64,000 nt of DNA, from assembly GCF_030814995.1 (NCBI RefSeq), contig NZ_JAUSVX010000006.1:248001-312000 (forward strand), in the 5' to 3' direction. Within the stretch, counting starts at the first letter, position 1; each line of letters opens with the position of its first letter. Positions 34,623-43,020 of the stretch are shown piece after piece. The notes under the pieces were generated by a model, which saw only the letters and a list, made by a program, of their open reading frames with translations, made no database searches and was not told the DNA's origin. Made by a program: the position numbers and the translations under genes. The stretch comes from Labrys wisconsinensis (lineage in GTDB: Bacteria; Pseudomonadota; Alphaproteobacteria; Rhizobiales; Labraceae).

Positions 34623-35183
34623 TCACTTGAAGCGTTCGCAGAAGGTCGGGGCCGCGCCGGCGCCCGAGGGCGGACGCCCCAGCGAGCGCCACCAGCGCTC
34701 CAGGCTCTCGCGCCGCGGCTGCAGCCGCACCGCGAGGCCCTGCGTCGTCGCCAGCCAGTCGGGAAACAACGCCTCGGGCACGGCGATCACCACGGGAATG
34801 TCGCGCTCGATCGCCTCGGCCAGGACGTCGGTGAGCCCGGCCCCGGCTGCTTCCTGCGATCCCCAGCGGTTGAGCGCGACGAGATCGGGCTGCCGCTTCA
34901 GCGCCTCGATGAGCCGGACGCCGATGCCCTGCAGGGCCGTGCCGCAAGCCGCGGCCGGCTCCCGGTCGGGACGGCGGTCGTCGTCGGGGATCAGGCGGAG
35001 GTCGACCGAGCCGTCGAAGCCGGATCGGGCCGGCGCCCGCTGCTGCACCACGCCGACGGCGTCGTAGCCGAGGCCGAGCAGCCCGCGGACGAAGGCCTGC
35101 AGCAGCGGGTCAGGCGCATCGCCAGGGGCGTAGACCATGGCGGCCACGTCGCATTCGCCGTGAAATCGCGGACCCCCGGTCAT
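34623..35183 (-). CDS. DUF2478-family protein
   Basis: A 186-residue cytoplasmic protein of the DUF2478 family, which has a nucleotide-binding-like fold. Visible blocks: AAMVYAPGDAPDPLLQAFVRGLLGLGYDAVGVVQQ, VDLRLIPDD, LVALNRWGSQEAAGAGLTDVLAEAIERDIPVVIAVPEALFPDWLATTQGLA. No function is established; the family is seen near molybdate-uptake and molybdoenzyme genes. Here it is the third gene of the DUF2325 / ModA-like / DUF2478 operon headed by a ModE-type box, nine bases after the ModA-like gene. A role in handling molybdate or its cofactor is inferred from that position only. Confidence 0.78.
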   Translation of the reverse strand: MTGGPRFHGECDVAAMVYAPGDAPDPLLQAFVRGLLGLGYDAVGVVQQRAPARSGFDGSVDLRLIPDDDRRPDREPAAACGTALQGIGVRLIEALKRQPDLVALNRWGSQEAAGAGLTDVLAEAIERDIPVVIAVPEALFPDWLATTQGLAVRLQPRRESLERWWRSLGRPPSGAGAAPTFCERFK

Positions 35184-35192
35184 GACAGCGCC

Positions 35193-35993
35193 TCAGGGCT
35201 GTGCCGGCAGGCCGATCGCCGCGAAGCCAAAGCGCGCCAGCGTCGCCTGGCCCTCGGGCGAGAGGATCGCCAGGGCGAGCCCGACCGCGGCCGGCCTGTC
35301 CAGCGCCGTGATCGCCAGGCCGTATTCGGGGCCGGTGGCATAGGCGTCGGGCACCGGGATCGCCGCGATGCCGGGCGTGTCCTTGCGCCGCTGCTCGGCC
35401 CCGCTGCAATAGCCCATCATCACATTGATCGTGCCCTTGGCGAAGGCGGCGGCGATCGGGTTGGGGTTGGCCGGATCGGGCGCGGCGCTGCCGCCGACGA
35501 TCCTCTGCGCCTTGGCGTCGAGCGTCGCGAAAGCGCCGGGGCGCGCCTTGTCGATCAGGCGGAACATCGCCCAGGTATAGTCGCCGCCGGGATCGGCCTT
35601 GGGGGTCGAGGTGCCGAGCTTCACCGCCGGATCGGCCAGGCGCTCGGCGAAGTTGGCCGCCGTCAGCCCGGCCTCGGGCGTGGCGAAGGCGCAGAGGCGG
35701 TTGCGCGTGAACATCACCACGGCGGCGGCCCGCCCGTCGCGGCGCAGCTTCAGGGCGTGGCCTATGTCGGCCGAGGCGAAGAGATCGACCTTGTCGCCGG
35801 CCTCGATCTTGTCGCGCATCAGGCCGGAAGGGCCGAAGGCGGTGCTGACATGGACGCCGGTCCTGGCGCCGTAGTCGGCGGCGATCGCCGTGAGGGCATC
35901 GGTGAGGCTGCCGGCGCCGTAGAGCACCACGTCCTCGGCGCGCGCCTGGGCGGTGAAGACGAGAAGCAGCAGGCCGGCGAGAAGGCGGGTCAT
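35193..35993 (-). CDS. ModA-like periplasmic binding protein (second molybdate-type SBP)
   Basis: A 266-residue exported binding protein (signal peptide residues 1-19 ending ARAED). The mature domain begins VVLYGAGSLTDALTAIAADYGARTG with SGLMRDKIEAGDKVDLFASAD, so it has the ModA pattern. Later segments (GTSTPKADPGGDYTWAMFRLIDKARPG, INVMMGYCSGAEQRRKDTPG) differ from ModA at 25283; the VVYQTDA binding Tyr segment is replaced. It may bind molybdate, tungstate or another oxyanion with different affinity. It is in one operon with DUF2325 (17 bases before) and DUF2478 (9 bases after). As with modA, no permease or ATPase gene follows. Confidence 0.78.
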   Translation of the reverse strand: MTRLLAGLLLLVFTAQARAEDVVLYGAGSLTDALTAIAADYGARTGVHVSTAFGPSGLMRDKIEAGDKVDLFASADIGHALKLRRDGRAAAVVMFTRNRLCAFATPEAGLTAANFAERLADPAVKLGTSTPKADPGGDYTWAMFRLIDKARPGAFATLDAKAQRIVGGSAAPDPANPNPIAAAFAKGTINVMMGYCSGAEQRRKDTPGIAAIPVPDAYATGPEYGLAITALDRPAAVGLALAILSPEGQATLARFGFAAIGLPAQP

Positions 35994-36010
35994 GGCGTGG
36001 TGCTCGTGCG

Positions 36011-37258
36011 TCAGAGGGCCTGCAGCGTCTGCGACAGCGCGCCGCCGCCGGCGAGGGCGGCGAGGAAGCTGGCGAGGCTGGCGCTGCGCAGCGGCACGAA
36101 CGGCTTGCCGGCCTCGCGGCAGACCTTCTTCACCTGGCCGGCGGCGGTGTGGCTGATGCAGTCCACGGGAAAGAAGGCGGCCTGCGCGCGGGCGACCAGC
36201 CCGGGCAGCAGCGCGGCATTGTCCTCCATGCCGCCGTCATGGGCGAGCAGCGCCCCGCCGCGCGCGGCGACGAGCGCCTGCATCTGGTCGACCACCCGGG
36301 GGCGGCCGCCGACATAGAGCAGCGTGCGGCCGTCGAGGTCCGCGACGGCGCCCGCCGTCGCCTCGGCGGCGGGGAGCAGGGCTTCCAGCGCCGCGATCTC
36401 CGCCTGCAGCCCGGCCTCGCGGGCTTCGAGCGCGGCGGCGTGCCGTTCGGCCTCCCCAGCCTGGGCCTCGGCGGCCTGCAGGCGGGCGGCCAGGGTGGCG
36501 GCGCGGGCTCGTTCCGTCTCGAGCCGCTGATGGGTCGCGGCGGCCGCCCCGGCGTCTGCGGCCGGGGGCGGCGCCTGCATCTCGCGCCGGCCGAGCTCGG
36601 CTTCCAGGCTCTCGACCTTGCGCAGCAGCGCTTCGCGCGCCTCGGCGGCGGCCTGGAGGCGCTGCTCCTGCCGGGCGATCTTCTCGTCGCGTTCGCCGAT
36701 CTCGCGCTCCAGCCGACTGAGGCGCGCGAGGTCGAGCCGGTTGGACGAGCCGATCATGTGCGAGAGCATGTGCACCTCGCCGAACACCTCCTGCACCAGC
36801 GCCCGGTCGGTGGCGGGGTGGGTGAGCACGGCCCAATAGGCGCCGGGGATCTCGCCCTGATCGAGCGCCTGGCGCCAGAGCGCCCGCACCGCGTCCACCG
36901 TTCCAGCCTTGGCGAAGCGCCGGATTGCCGCGTCATGGCGCTTGTCCAGCGCCTTGTGCAGCATCTTGCCGGCGAGGTCGTGCCGGCCGGCGGCGGTGAC
37001 GCCGCGCCCGTGCAGGGCATGATCGGTCGCGGTCCTGGCATCGGCCTGGCCGAGGCGGACGAACACCTGGCGCAGCTCCGCGGCGGTGAGGCAGGTGCCG
37101 ACGATCGAGCAGTGCAGGTTGGCGGCGATGTCCCAGATCCTGCAGCGGCGCTTGCCCTCGGCATCGGTGGCGACGAGCGGCGGGGCGGTCCAGGGCAGGA
37201 CCGGCGCCGCGACGTCGCTGCGGGGGCTGGAGCGGTCCAGGATCGAGAGGCCCGGCAT
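36011..37258 (-). CDS. DUF2325-containing protein with long coiled coil
   Basis: A 415-residue protein. An N-terminal region (about 1-165) has Cys/His residues (KRRCRIWDIAANLHCSIVGTC, VTAAGRHDLAGKMLHKALDKRHD) suited to metal or cofactor binding. Residues about 172-310 form a continuous coiled coil rich in Glu/Ala/Arg. The C-terminal domain (about 312-400) is DUF2325: TLLYVGGRPRVVDQMQALVAARGG, LLAHDGGMEDN and FPVDCISHTAAGQVKKVCREAGKPFVPL. DUF2325 is of unknown function and found near molybdenum, iron and nif-type genes. It heads the operon with the ModA-like and DUF2478 genes, and its start codon lies 12 bases below a perfect ModE-type box, so molybdate control is likely. Confidence 0.8.
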   Translation of the reverse strand: MPGLSILDRSSPRSDVAAPVLPWTAPPLVATDAEGKRRCRIWDIAANLHCSIVGTCLTAAELRQVFVRLGQADARTATDHALHGRGVTAAGRHDLAGKMLHKALDKRHDAAIRRFAKAGTVDAVRALWRQALDQGEIPGAYWAVLTHPATDRALVQEVFGEVHMLSHMIGSSNRLDLARLSRLEREIGERDEKIARQEQRLQAAAEAREALLRKVESLEAELGRREMQAPPPAADAGAAAATHQRLETERARAATLAARLQAAEAQAGEAERHAAALEAREAGLQAEIAALEALLPAAEATAGAVADLDGRTLLYVGGRPRVVDQMQALVAARGGALLAHDGGMEDNAALLPGLVARAQAAFFPVDCISHTAAGQVKKVCREAGKPFVPLRSASLASFLAALAGGGALSQTLQAL

Positions 37259-37270
37259 GTCGTGCTCGCG

Positions 37271-37294
37271 CGTTATATTCGAATAAATATAACG
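37271..37294. promoter_or_regulatory. Perfect ModE-type box upstream of the DUF2325 operon
   Basis: CGTTATATT-CGAATA-AATATAACG, a perfect 9-bp inverted repeat with a 6-base centre, the best of the four ModE-type sites in the window. It matches the CGnTATATn half-site on both sides and the known ModE spacing. It lies 12 bases above the DUF2325 start, implying a short leader and repression when molybdate is bound to ModE. Confidence 0.82.
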
Positions 37295-37330
37295 CTAGCG
37301 CGCATCGACGCGGGGGACAAGGCCGCAACG

Positions 37331-37356
37331 AAAAAGCCCCCGCCGGTGGCGGGGGC
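37331..37356 (-). terminator. Rho-independent terminator of ald
   Basis: On the minus strand: GCCCCCGCC-ACC-GGCGGGGGC followed by TTTTT (from AAAAA at 37331-37335). It starts 29 bases after the alanine dehydrogenase stop codon and isolates that gene from the DUF2325 operon below. Confidence 0.92.
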
Positions 37357-37385
37357 TTGCTGAAGGTCGTGGGGGCAGCCGAAGC

Positions 37386-38504
37386 TCACATGCCGATGGC
37401 GGCTTCCGGCTTCACGAACGGCAGGCCATGCGCCTCGGCGACCGGCTGGCAGGTCACCCGGCCCTCGCAGACATTGAGGCCGTTACGCAGATGCGCGTCC
37501 TGGCCGAGGGCCTTGCGCCAGCCCTTGTCGGCCAGCGCCACGGCGAAGGGCAGCGTGACGTTGTTGAGGGCGAAGGTGGAGGTGCGCGCCACGGCGCCGG
37601 GCATGTTGGCGACGCAGTAATGCACCACGCCGTCGACCACATAGGTGGGATGCGAATGAGTGGTGGCCTTCGAGGTCTCGACGCAGCCGCCCTGGTCGAT
37701 GGCGACGTCGACGATCACCGAGCCCGTCTTCATCGTGCGCACCATGGCGTGGCTGACCAGCTTGGGCGCCGCCGCGCCCGGCACCAGCACGGTGCCGATC
37801 AGGAGGTCGGCGCGCTTGACCAGCTCCTCGATGGCCGAGCGGGTCGAGAACACGGTGGAGATCGAGGTGCCGAACTGGGTGGCGAGGCGCTTCAGCGCCT
37901 CGGCCGAGCGGTCCACCACCGTCACCTTGGCACCCATGCCCACGGCGATGGTCGCCGCATGCGTGCCGGAGACGCCGCCGCCGAGCACGACCACCTCGGC
38001 CGCCGGCACGCCGGGCACGCCGCCGAGCAGCACGCCGCGTCCGCCCTGCGCCTTCTCCAGGCTGTGGGCGCCGACCTGCGGGGCGAGGCGCCCGGCGACT
38101 TCCGACATCGGGGTGAGCAGGGGCAGGGCGCCGCTGGCGGAGGTCACGGTCTCGTAGGCGATGCAGACGGCGCCGGACTCGACGAGGTCGTGGGTCTGCG
38201 CCGCGTCGGGCGCCAGGTGCAGATAGGTGAACAGGATCTGGCCCTTGTTCAGCTTCTTGCGCTCGGCCGCCAGCGGCTCCTTCACCTTCACGATCATCTC
38301 GGCGTCGGCGAAGATGCCGTCGGCGCCCTCGACGATGGTCGCGCCGGCATTGGCGTAGTCGGCGTCGGTGAGCCCGGCGCCGAGGCCGGCGCCCGCCTGC
38401 ACCAGCACCCGGTGGCCGTGGTGCACCAGCTCCTGCACCGACGACGGGATGAGGCCGACGCGGAATTCGTTGTCCTTGATCTCCTTCGGCACGCCGATGA
38501 GCAT
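37386..38504 (-). CDS. ald: Alanine dehydrogenase
   Basis: A 372-residue NAD-dependent alanine dehydrogenase: [18 protein letters not shown] at the start, KVKEP (catalytic Lys) and YLHLAPD (catalytic His), the Rossmann motif [34 protein letters not shown] and [16 protein letters not shown]. It interconverts L-alanine and pyruvate plus ammonium, usually for growth on alanine. Length is standard. The start at 38504 is chosen because the family begins MIIGVPKEI; upstream in-frame codons are not conserved. It is divergent from an Lrp-family gene 188 bases away, the usual regulator for this enzyme, and followed by a strong terminator. Confidence 0.96.
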   Translation of the reverse strand: MLIGVPKEIKDNEFRVGLIPSSVQELVHHGHRVLVQAGAGLGAGLTDADYANAGATIVEGADGIFADAEMIVKVKEPLAAERKKLNKGQILFTYLHLAPDAAQTHDLVESGAVCIAYETVTSASGALPLLTPMSEVAGRLAPQVGAHSLEKAQGGRGVLLGGVPGVPAAEVVVLGGGVSGTHAATIAVGMGAKVTVVDRSAEALKRLATQFGTSISTVFSTRSAIEELVKRADLLIGTVLVPGAAAPKLVSHAMVRTMKTGSVIVDVAIDQGGCVETSKATTHSHPTYVVDGVVHYCVANMPGAVARTSTFALNNVTLPFAVALADKGWRKALGQDAHLRNGLNVCEGRVTCQPVAEAHGLPFVKPEAAIGM

Positions 38505-38692
38505 GGCTCTGTCCTCTCGATGGGGTGGCACGAGCGGCCTTGCCGGCCGCTTCCGATGTTCCGCATGATAGCCCCGAAGACGCGCAATTTCCCGTCGATC
38601 CTGTTGCGGATCTCGCCCGCCGTTGGCATTCTGTGCAATCATATCGAGCAAGGATCGAATATTATGCCATTGCCGCCTTATGGGCTGGAGCG

Positions 38693-39163
38693 ATGATCCC
38701 GCAACCCTCCCTCGACGACCGCGACCGCGCCATCCTGCGCCTCCTGCAGGAGGACGGGCGGCTGACCAATGTCGACCTCGCCGAGCGGGTCAACCTGTCG
38801 CCCTCGGCCTGCCTGCGCCGGGTGAAGCTCCTGGAGGAGCGCGGCCTGATCGCCCGCTACGTCATGCTGCTCGACGAGAAGGCAGCAGGCCTGCCCGGCG
38901 TCGCCTTCGTGCTGGTCACCCTCGACCAGCAGGGCCGCGCCGCGCTCGACGCCTTCGAAGCGGCGATCCAGCGCCATCCCGAAGTGTCGGAGTGCTGCCT
39001 GCTCGCCGGCGCCGCCGACTACATGGTGCGCGTCGTCTATGCCGACGCCGCCGATTTCGAGCGCATCCACACCGACGTGCTCACCCAGCTTCCCGGCGTG
39101 GTGCGCGTCCAGTCGACCCTGGCGCTGCGCACGGTCAAGAAGACCACGGCGCTGCCGGTGTGA
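38693..39163 (+). CDS. Lrp/AsnC-family regulator (AldR-like)
   Basis: A 156-residue Lrp-family regulator: helix-turn-helix (LDDRDRAILRLLQEDGRLTNVDLAERVNLSPSACLRRVKLLEERGLI) and the RAM effector domain (about 75-145: PEVSECCLLAGAADYMVRVVYADAADFERIHTDVLTQLPGVVRVQSTLALRTVKKTTALPV). Proteins of this type sense alanine or other amino acids as octamers and activate a divergent alanine dehydrogenase. Start at 38693 gives MIPQPSLDD; further upstream in-frame codons are not conserved. The 188-base region to ald probably holds its operator, with an AT-rich stretch around 38637-38675. Confidence 0.92.
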   Translation: MIPQPSLDDRDRAILRLLQEDGRLTNVDLAERVNLSPSACLRRVKLLEERGLIARYVMLLDEKAAGLPGVAFVLVTLDQQGRAALDAFEAAIQRHPEVSECCLLAGAADYMVRVVYADAADFERIHTDVLTQLPGVVRVQSTLALRTVKKTTALPV

Positions 39164-39223
39164 CGGGCAGGCGACGGGGCGCTTGCCGCATCGTGAGAGC
39201 GGGCGGCGCTCAGGGCGGACTCC

Positions 39224-39259
39224 TCAACCGCGGACGAGCGCCGAGGCATCGACGACCAT
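39224..39259 (-). pseudogene. Truncated VapC-type toxin remnant
   Basis: Immediately downstream of the VapB antitoxin, an ATG (39259-39257) overlaps its stop codon by one base, the usual vapBC coupling. It reads MVVDASALVRG and then a TGA stop at 39226-39224. MVVDASAL is the standard first strand of a PIN-domain toxin with its catalytic Asp. Nothing resembling the rest of a PIN domain follows, so the toxin is reduced to 11 residues. Confidence 0.75.
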
Positions 39260-39489
39260 CATTCTTCTCCGGAGAGGGCATCATGGAAGGCCTTGTCGGC
39301 CGTCAGGCCCGTATCGGGAAGCGCCGCGAAGTCCGCCTGGATCGGCCGCACGCGCTCCCGAAGCGGGACCGCGCGCTGAAGCTCGTGGCGGAGCGCGGTG
39401 CGCACGGCTTCGGTCAGGCCCATGCCGGCGCTGCGTGCCGGCTCCCGTGCGAGGCGCTCCGTCTCGGGATCGCGACTACGAAACGGCAT
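39259..39489 (-). CDS. vapB: VapB-type antitoxin without intact toxin
   Basis: A 76-residue Rv0623/PSK-type antitoxin: MPFRSRDPETERLAREPARSAGMGLTEAVRTALRHEL gives the short N-terminal DNA-binding ribbon-helix-helix-like part, followed by a C-terminal toxin-binding tail. The start at 39489 is chosen because the family begins with M-x-x-x-x-x-DPET-x-x-L-A. Its natural partner VapC should begin at its overlapping stop codon but is cut short there (see 39224-39259). It may now be a free antitoxin neutralising a VapC elsewhere, or simply decaying. Confidence 0.8.
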   Translation of the reverse strand: MPFRSRDPETERLAREPARSAGMGLTEAVRTALRHELQRAVPLRERVRPIQADFAALPDTGLTADKAFHDALSGEE

Positions 39490-39594
39490 CGCGAGGCTCC
39501 AGGCCAGCGAGACCAGCCTTCCGGTTTCGCAAGCGATAGGTTGAACTCGCGCGTCGCCTCCGGCCGGGCGGACCATGCGTCGCCGCGACGTCCT

Positions 39595-40410
39595 CTATCG
39601 CGCGCTGCCGGAGCCGGTGGACGGACCATGAGCAGCGGAGAGGCGGAACAGGGAGCCATGGCCGTCGAGCGGACTCACGTTGCCGGACAGGCGCAGGCAG
39701 TGCCAGGCGAGGGCCTGATTGCTGGAGATCACGGGAATCTGCAGTCGCTGCTCGAGTGCCTCGACGACCGGCGATGTCCGAAGGCCCGTGCAGGAGACGA
39801 ACAGGGCGTCGACGTCGCCCGCATCCTCGACGCAGGATTGGCCGGCCTCGAGCAGGCTTCGCGCCGAAACGCGGTTCATGTCGAGGTCGCCCGAGAGATC
39901 GAAGGTGGTGCGGGCCCGCACGCCGATGCCCTGCTCCTGGAAGAAGCGGTCGACGAGGGCGGCCGTCGGCGGCCGGTAGGGGGTCAGCAGGGCGATCCTG
40001 GACGCGTTGAACGCCCGCAGCGCCTGAACGCCCGCCTCGATCGGCGTGCTGATCGGCACGCCCGGCCGGCCGGAGGCGATGGCAGCGTGGACCTCGGCCA
40101 CGCCGATGGCGACCGTGCCCGAGGTGCAGCTGAAGGCGACGGCATCGAGCCGCGAGCTCGGCAGCAGCGTCGAGGCGGCGTCGCCGAGATGATGGCGCAT
40201 GGCCGCGAGCGTCTCCGGCGTCACCTCGGCGGCCATGGCGAGCCGGGTGGAGAAGATGCCGACACCGGGCAGGTCCGACAGGAAACGGCCGAGGTCCCAG
40301 ACGCTCGCCCGGTCCTCGGCGAGCGCGATGACGCCGATCGACAGGCCATCGCCGACGCCCGCGTCGAAGCTGGCCCGGAATCGCGTCCATTCAGCGTGGT
40401 TATCGGCCAT
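39595..40410 (-). CDS. EutA-like Asp/Glu racemase-family protein
   Basis: A 271-residue protein of the Asp/Glu/hydantoin racemase and maleate isomerase superfamily. The two catalytic Cys motifs are FSCTSGTVAIG (about 90) and SCTGLRTSP (about 208). The layout RIALLTPYRPPTAALVDRFFQEQGI and PVISSNQALAWHCLRL matches EutA of the ectoine-utilisation cluster and arylmalonate decarboxylase relatives. Candidate reactions are epimerisation or isomerisation of an acidic substrate. It is the last of three minus-strand genes, 81 bases after the M20 hydrolase. Its role is inferred from the neighbouring Ehu-type transporter and EutD-like gene. Confidence 0.8.
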   Translation of the reverse strand: MADNHAEWTRFRASFDAGVGDGLSIGVIALAEDRASVWDLGRFLSDLPGVGIFSTRLAMAAEVTPETLAAMRHHLGDAASTLLPSSRLDAVAFSCTSGTVAIGVAEVHAAIASGRPGVPISTPIEAGVQALRAFNASRIALLTPYRPPTAALVDRFFQEQGIGVRARTTFDLSGDLDMNRVSARSLLEAGQSCVEDAGDVDALFVSCTGLRTSPVVEALEQRLQIPVISSNQALAWHCLRLSGNVSPLDGHGSLFRLSAAHGPSTGSGSAR

Positions 40411-40491
40411 GTCGCTCGCCGGCTCCCTCGATCGGTCGCTGCCCGTGCCGTCCGCAACGATCCGTCCCGGCCCGCAGGCCGGGCACGGTCG

Positions 40492-41745
40492 TCACGGCCC
40501 GTCCTTCCATCGCGCCGCGATCACCCGCTTGATCGTTTCCAGCAGGACCGCGGCGCCGTTGACCACGGCGCGGGGCTCGCTGAATTCCTCGGGGTGATGG
40601 CTGACGCCGCCCCGGCTCGCCACGAAGATCATGCCGGTCGGCACCAGCTCCGCGAAGTTCGACGCATCGTGGCTGGCGCCGGAGGGCATCACCGTGAACT
40701 TGAAATCCAGCTCGCTGCAGACGCCGGCGATGAGGTCGATCATGTCGGGCGCCATGTGGCTCGGTTTGTCCGCCCCGAGATGCCGCTTCTCGAGGGTGAG
40801 AGCGTGACGAGCCGCGGCAAGATCGAACGCGCTGTCCACCGCGGCCCGCAACTGTCTCATATCCTGCGCGCGGGCCGCGCGCACCTCGCTGACGGCGCGC
40901 GCGCCTCCCGGCACGACGTTGCTGGCGCCGGGCACGAATTCGAGAGCGCCGAAGGTGAGCCGGCTCTCCGGCGCGCCCCGCTGCTCCTGCGCGGCGAACA
41001 CCGCCGTGATCGCCTCGCACGCCGCGCGTCCGGCATCCCGCCGCTCGTCCATGGGCGTGGTTCCGGCATGGCGGGACTGGCCCTTCAGCACATATTCGGC
41101 GATGTCGACGCCGATGATCGATCCGACGATGCCGACATCGAGGCCCTTGGCCTCGAGGACGGGCCCCTGCTCGATGTGCAGCTCGAGATAGCTGTCGAAG
41201 GCACGGGGCCGCCGTTCCGCCCTGGCCAGATTGGCCATGGAGAGGCCGACACGCTGCATGGCGCCGGCCAGGGGCTCGCCGTCCCGGCCCTTGGCCGTCC
41301 CGGCTTCCTCCGCGCTCAGCCCGCCCGTCATCGCACGGGAGCCGAGCATGCTGAGATAGGCGCCCTCCTCGTCGCAGAACGCCACGACCTCCAGCGCCTT
41401 GCCGATATCGGCGCCGGTCTCGACCAGGACCCGCGCACATTCGAGGGCGGCGATGACGCCCAGGCTGCCGTCGAAGGCGCCGCCGCCGGGCACGGTGTCG
41501 ATATGCGATCCGCAGACCAGCGCCGGCCATTCGTCCGGGCCGAGCCGGCCGATGACGTTGCCGGCATCGTCGACGCGGGCCCGCAGGCCCGCATGCGTCA
41601 TCCTGGCGACCAGCCATTCGCTGGCTTGGGCGTGCGCCGCCGAGAAGGCCGGCCGGTCGATGCCCCCCGCCGGGAGGGCACCGAACGACGCGAGCTTGCT
41701 CAGGTCGTCGAGCAGGCGCTCGCAGTTGATCTTGGCCGAGCGCAA
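40492..41745 (-). CDS. M20-family Zn-dependent hydrolase (N-carbamoyl-L-amino-acid hydrolase type)
   Basis: A 417-residue M20/AmaB/HyuC-family amidohydrolase: GSHIDTVPGGGAFDGSLGV (first zinc His and bridging Asp), FCDEEG (catalytic Glu pair), LELHIEQGPVLE (zinc Glu/His), RHAGTTPMDERRDA, MPSGASHDASNF and VSHHPEE (zinc His). These hydrolyse N-carbamoyl or N-acyl amino acids, or act as ureidoglycolate/allantoate amidohydrolases. It follows the M24 gene by only six bases, so the two are coupled. In ectoine use, EutE deacetylates an intermediate; this family member could fill a similar hydrolytic step but is of a different family. Confidence 0.9.
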   Translation of the reverse strand: MRSAKINCERLLDDLSKLASFGALPAGGIDRPAFSAAHAQASEWLVARMTHAGLRARVDDAGNVIGRLGPDEWPALVCGSHIDTVPGGGAFDGSLGVIAALECARVLVETGADIGKALEVVAFCDEEGAYLSMLGSRAMTGGLSAEEAGTAKGRDGEPLAGAMQRVGLSMANLARAERRPRAFDSYLELHIEQGPVLEAKGLDVGIVGSIIGVDIAEYVLKGQSRHAGTTPMDERRDAGRAACEAITAVFAAQEQRGAPESRLTFGALEFVPGASNVVPGGARAVSEVRAARAQDMRQLRAAVDSAFDLAAARHALTLEKRHLGADKPSHMAPDMIDLIAGVCSELDFKFTVMPSGASHDASNFAELVPTGMIFVASRGGVSHHPEEFSEPRAVVNGAAVLLETIKRVIAARWKDGP

Positions 41746-41751
41746 GATCGT

Positions 41752-43020
41752 TCAGCCCTTGATCACGATGTCGCGCGGCAGGGCGGACAGCCGCTCGCAG
41801 CCGGTCTCGGTCACCACGATCGTCTCCGAGAAGCCGATGCCGTACTCGCGGTATTTCAGGCACAGAGGCGGCATATGGAAGGTCATGCCCGGCTGGAGCA
41901 CGCGCGGCTCGTTCTGCTGCAGGGAAATGATCTCGCCTTCGCCCCAGTCCGGCGGGTAGTTCACGCCGATGCTGTAGCCGAGGCGGTTGCGGTGGTATTC
42001 GGCGAAGCCGGCCTTGGTCGTCTCCCGCCGGGCCGCGCTGTCGGCATCGTGCGAGGTGACGCCCGGACGGATGAACGCCAGCGCCGCGTCGACGGCGCCG
42101 ATGCAGGCTTCGGCCGCCCTGACCCACTCGTCCTTCGGCTTGCCCACGAAGATCGTGCGCATCAGGGCTGCGGCGTAGCGCCGTTGCGAGGCCGAGATCT
42201 CGAAATACACGAGATCGTTCGCCGCCAGCGCATCGCCGCCACCGGTCTGGTGGGGCAGGCTGCTCCGGGCTCCCGCCAGCACGAAGGGCGGCAGGCCCAT
42301 ATATTCGCCGCCCTCCTCGAAGATGGTCTTGTTGACGACGGCGTTGACATGGTCCGCCGTCACGCCAGGGCGGGACGCCTCGTAGCCCGCGAGCGTCGCC
42401 TTGTCGACGATCGCCGCCGAGCGCCGCATCACGGCGACCTCCTCGGCCGACTTGATCATCCGTGCGTTCCACAGGATCTCGCTCGCGTCCACGAACGCGT
42501 TCTCCGGGAGGCTGCGCGCGAGCGTCTCGTGCTCGTCGACGGTGTAGAAGAACGCCTTCTTCTCGACGCCGATGCGCTTGCCGGCCGCGAGGCCGAGCTG
42601 CGCCAGCACGTTCGCCGTGACGCTCGGGGCGTGGTCCCAGTCGTAGACCTTGGCGAGCTTGGTGCTCCAGGCGAATTCGGGCGAGTTGATCCACTCGAAG
42701 TCGCGAACCAGGAAGACCGGCTCGCCGTTCCGCGGGACGACGACGCAGTGATAGCGGTAATAGCCGGGCGTCTCGTAACCGCTGAAATAGGTGATGTTCT
42801 CCGGGCCGCGGATCAGCAGCGCATCCAGCCCCTGTTCCGCCATCGCCGCCTGGATGGCGTCATAGCGGCGCACATATTCCTCCGGCGAGAACGCGAGACG
42901 GTCGTGCAGAAGCATCGGAAGGTCGAAGCCATCCTCCGTTCGCCGCGACGACTTCTGAAACGTCACGTGGCTGGTGTGTCTGTCGATATCGATTATGTCG
43001 CGATCACGTTCGATGGCCAT
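41752..43020 (-). CDS. M24-fold hydrolase, EutD/DoeA (ectoine hydrolase)-like, lacking most metal ligands
   Basis: A 422-residue creatinase/M24-fold protein: N-terminal domain (about 30-190) with EEYVRRYDAIQAAMAEQGLDALLIRGPENITYFSGYETPGYYRYHCVVVP, then a pita-bread domain. At the M24 metal positions it has YFEISASQRRYAAALMRT (second Asp replaced by Ala), LGYSIGVNYPPDWGEGEI (His replaced by Tyr), MTFHMPPLCLKY (Glu replaced) and only the last Glu in GIGFSETIVVTE. This is the non-metal creatinase or ectoine-hydrolase pattern; GYSIGVNYPPDWGE resembles DoeA/EutD. Compare the intact M24 at 13474. It is the first gene of the minus-strand unit and divergent from a LysR gene. The substrate is likely a cyclic or N-substituted amino acid. 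Confidence 0.85.
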   Translation of the reverse strand: MAIERDRDIIDIDRHTSHVTFQKSSRRTEDGFDLPMLLHDRLAFSPEEYVRRYDAIQAAMAEQGLDALLIRGPENITYFSGYETPGYYRYHCVVVPRNGEPVFLVRDFEWINSPEFAWSTKLAKVYDWDHAPSVTANVLAQLGLAAGKRIGVEKKAFFYTVDEHETLARSLPENAFVDASEILWNARMIKSAEEVAVMRRSAAIVDKATLAGYEASRPGVTADHVNAVVNKTIFEEGGEYMGLPPFVLAGARSSLPHQTGGGDALAANDLVYFEISASQRRYAAALMRTIFVGKPKDEWVRAAEACIGAVDAALAFIRPGVTSHDADSAARRETTKAGFAEYHRNRLGYSIGVNYPPDWGEGEIISLQQNEPRVLQPGMTFHMPPLCLKYREYGIGFSETIVVTETGCERLSALPRDIVIKG

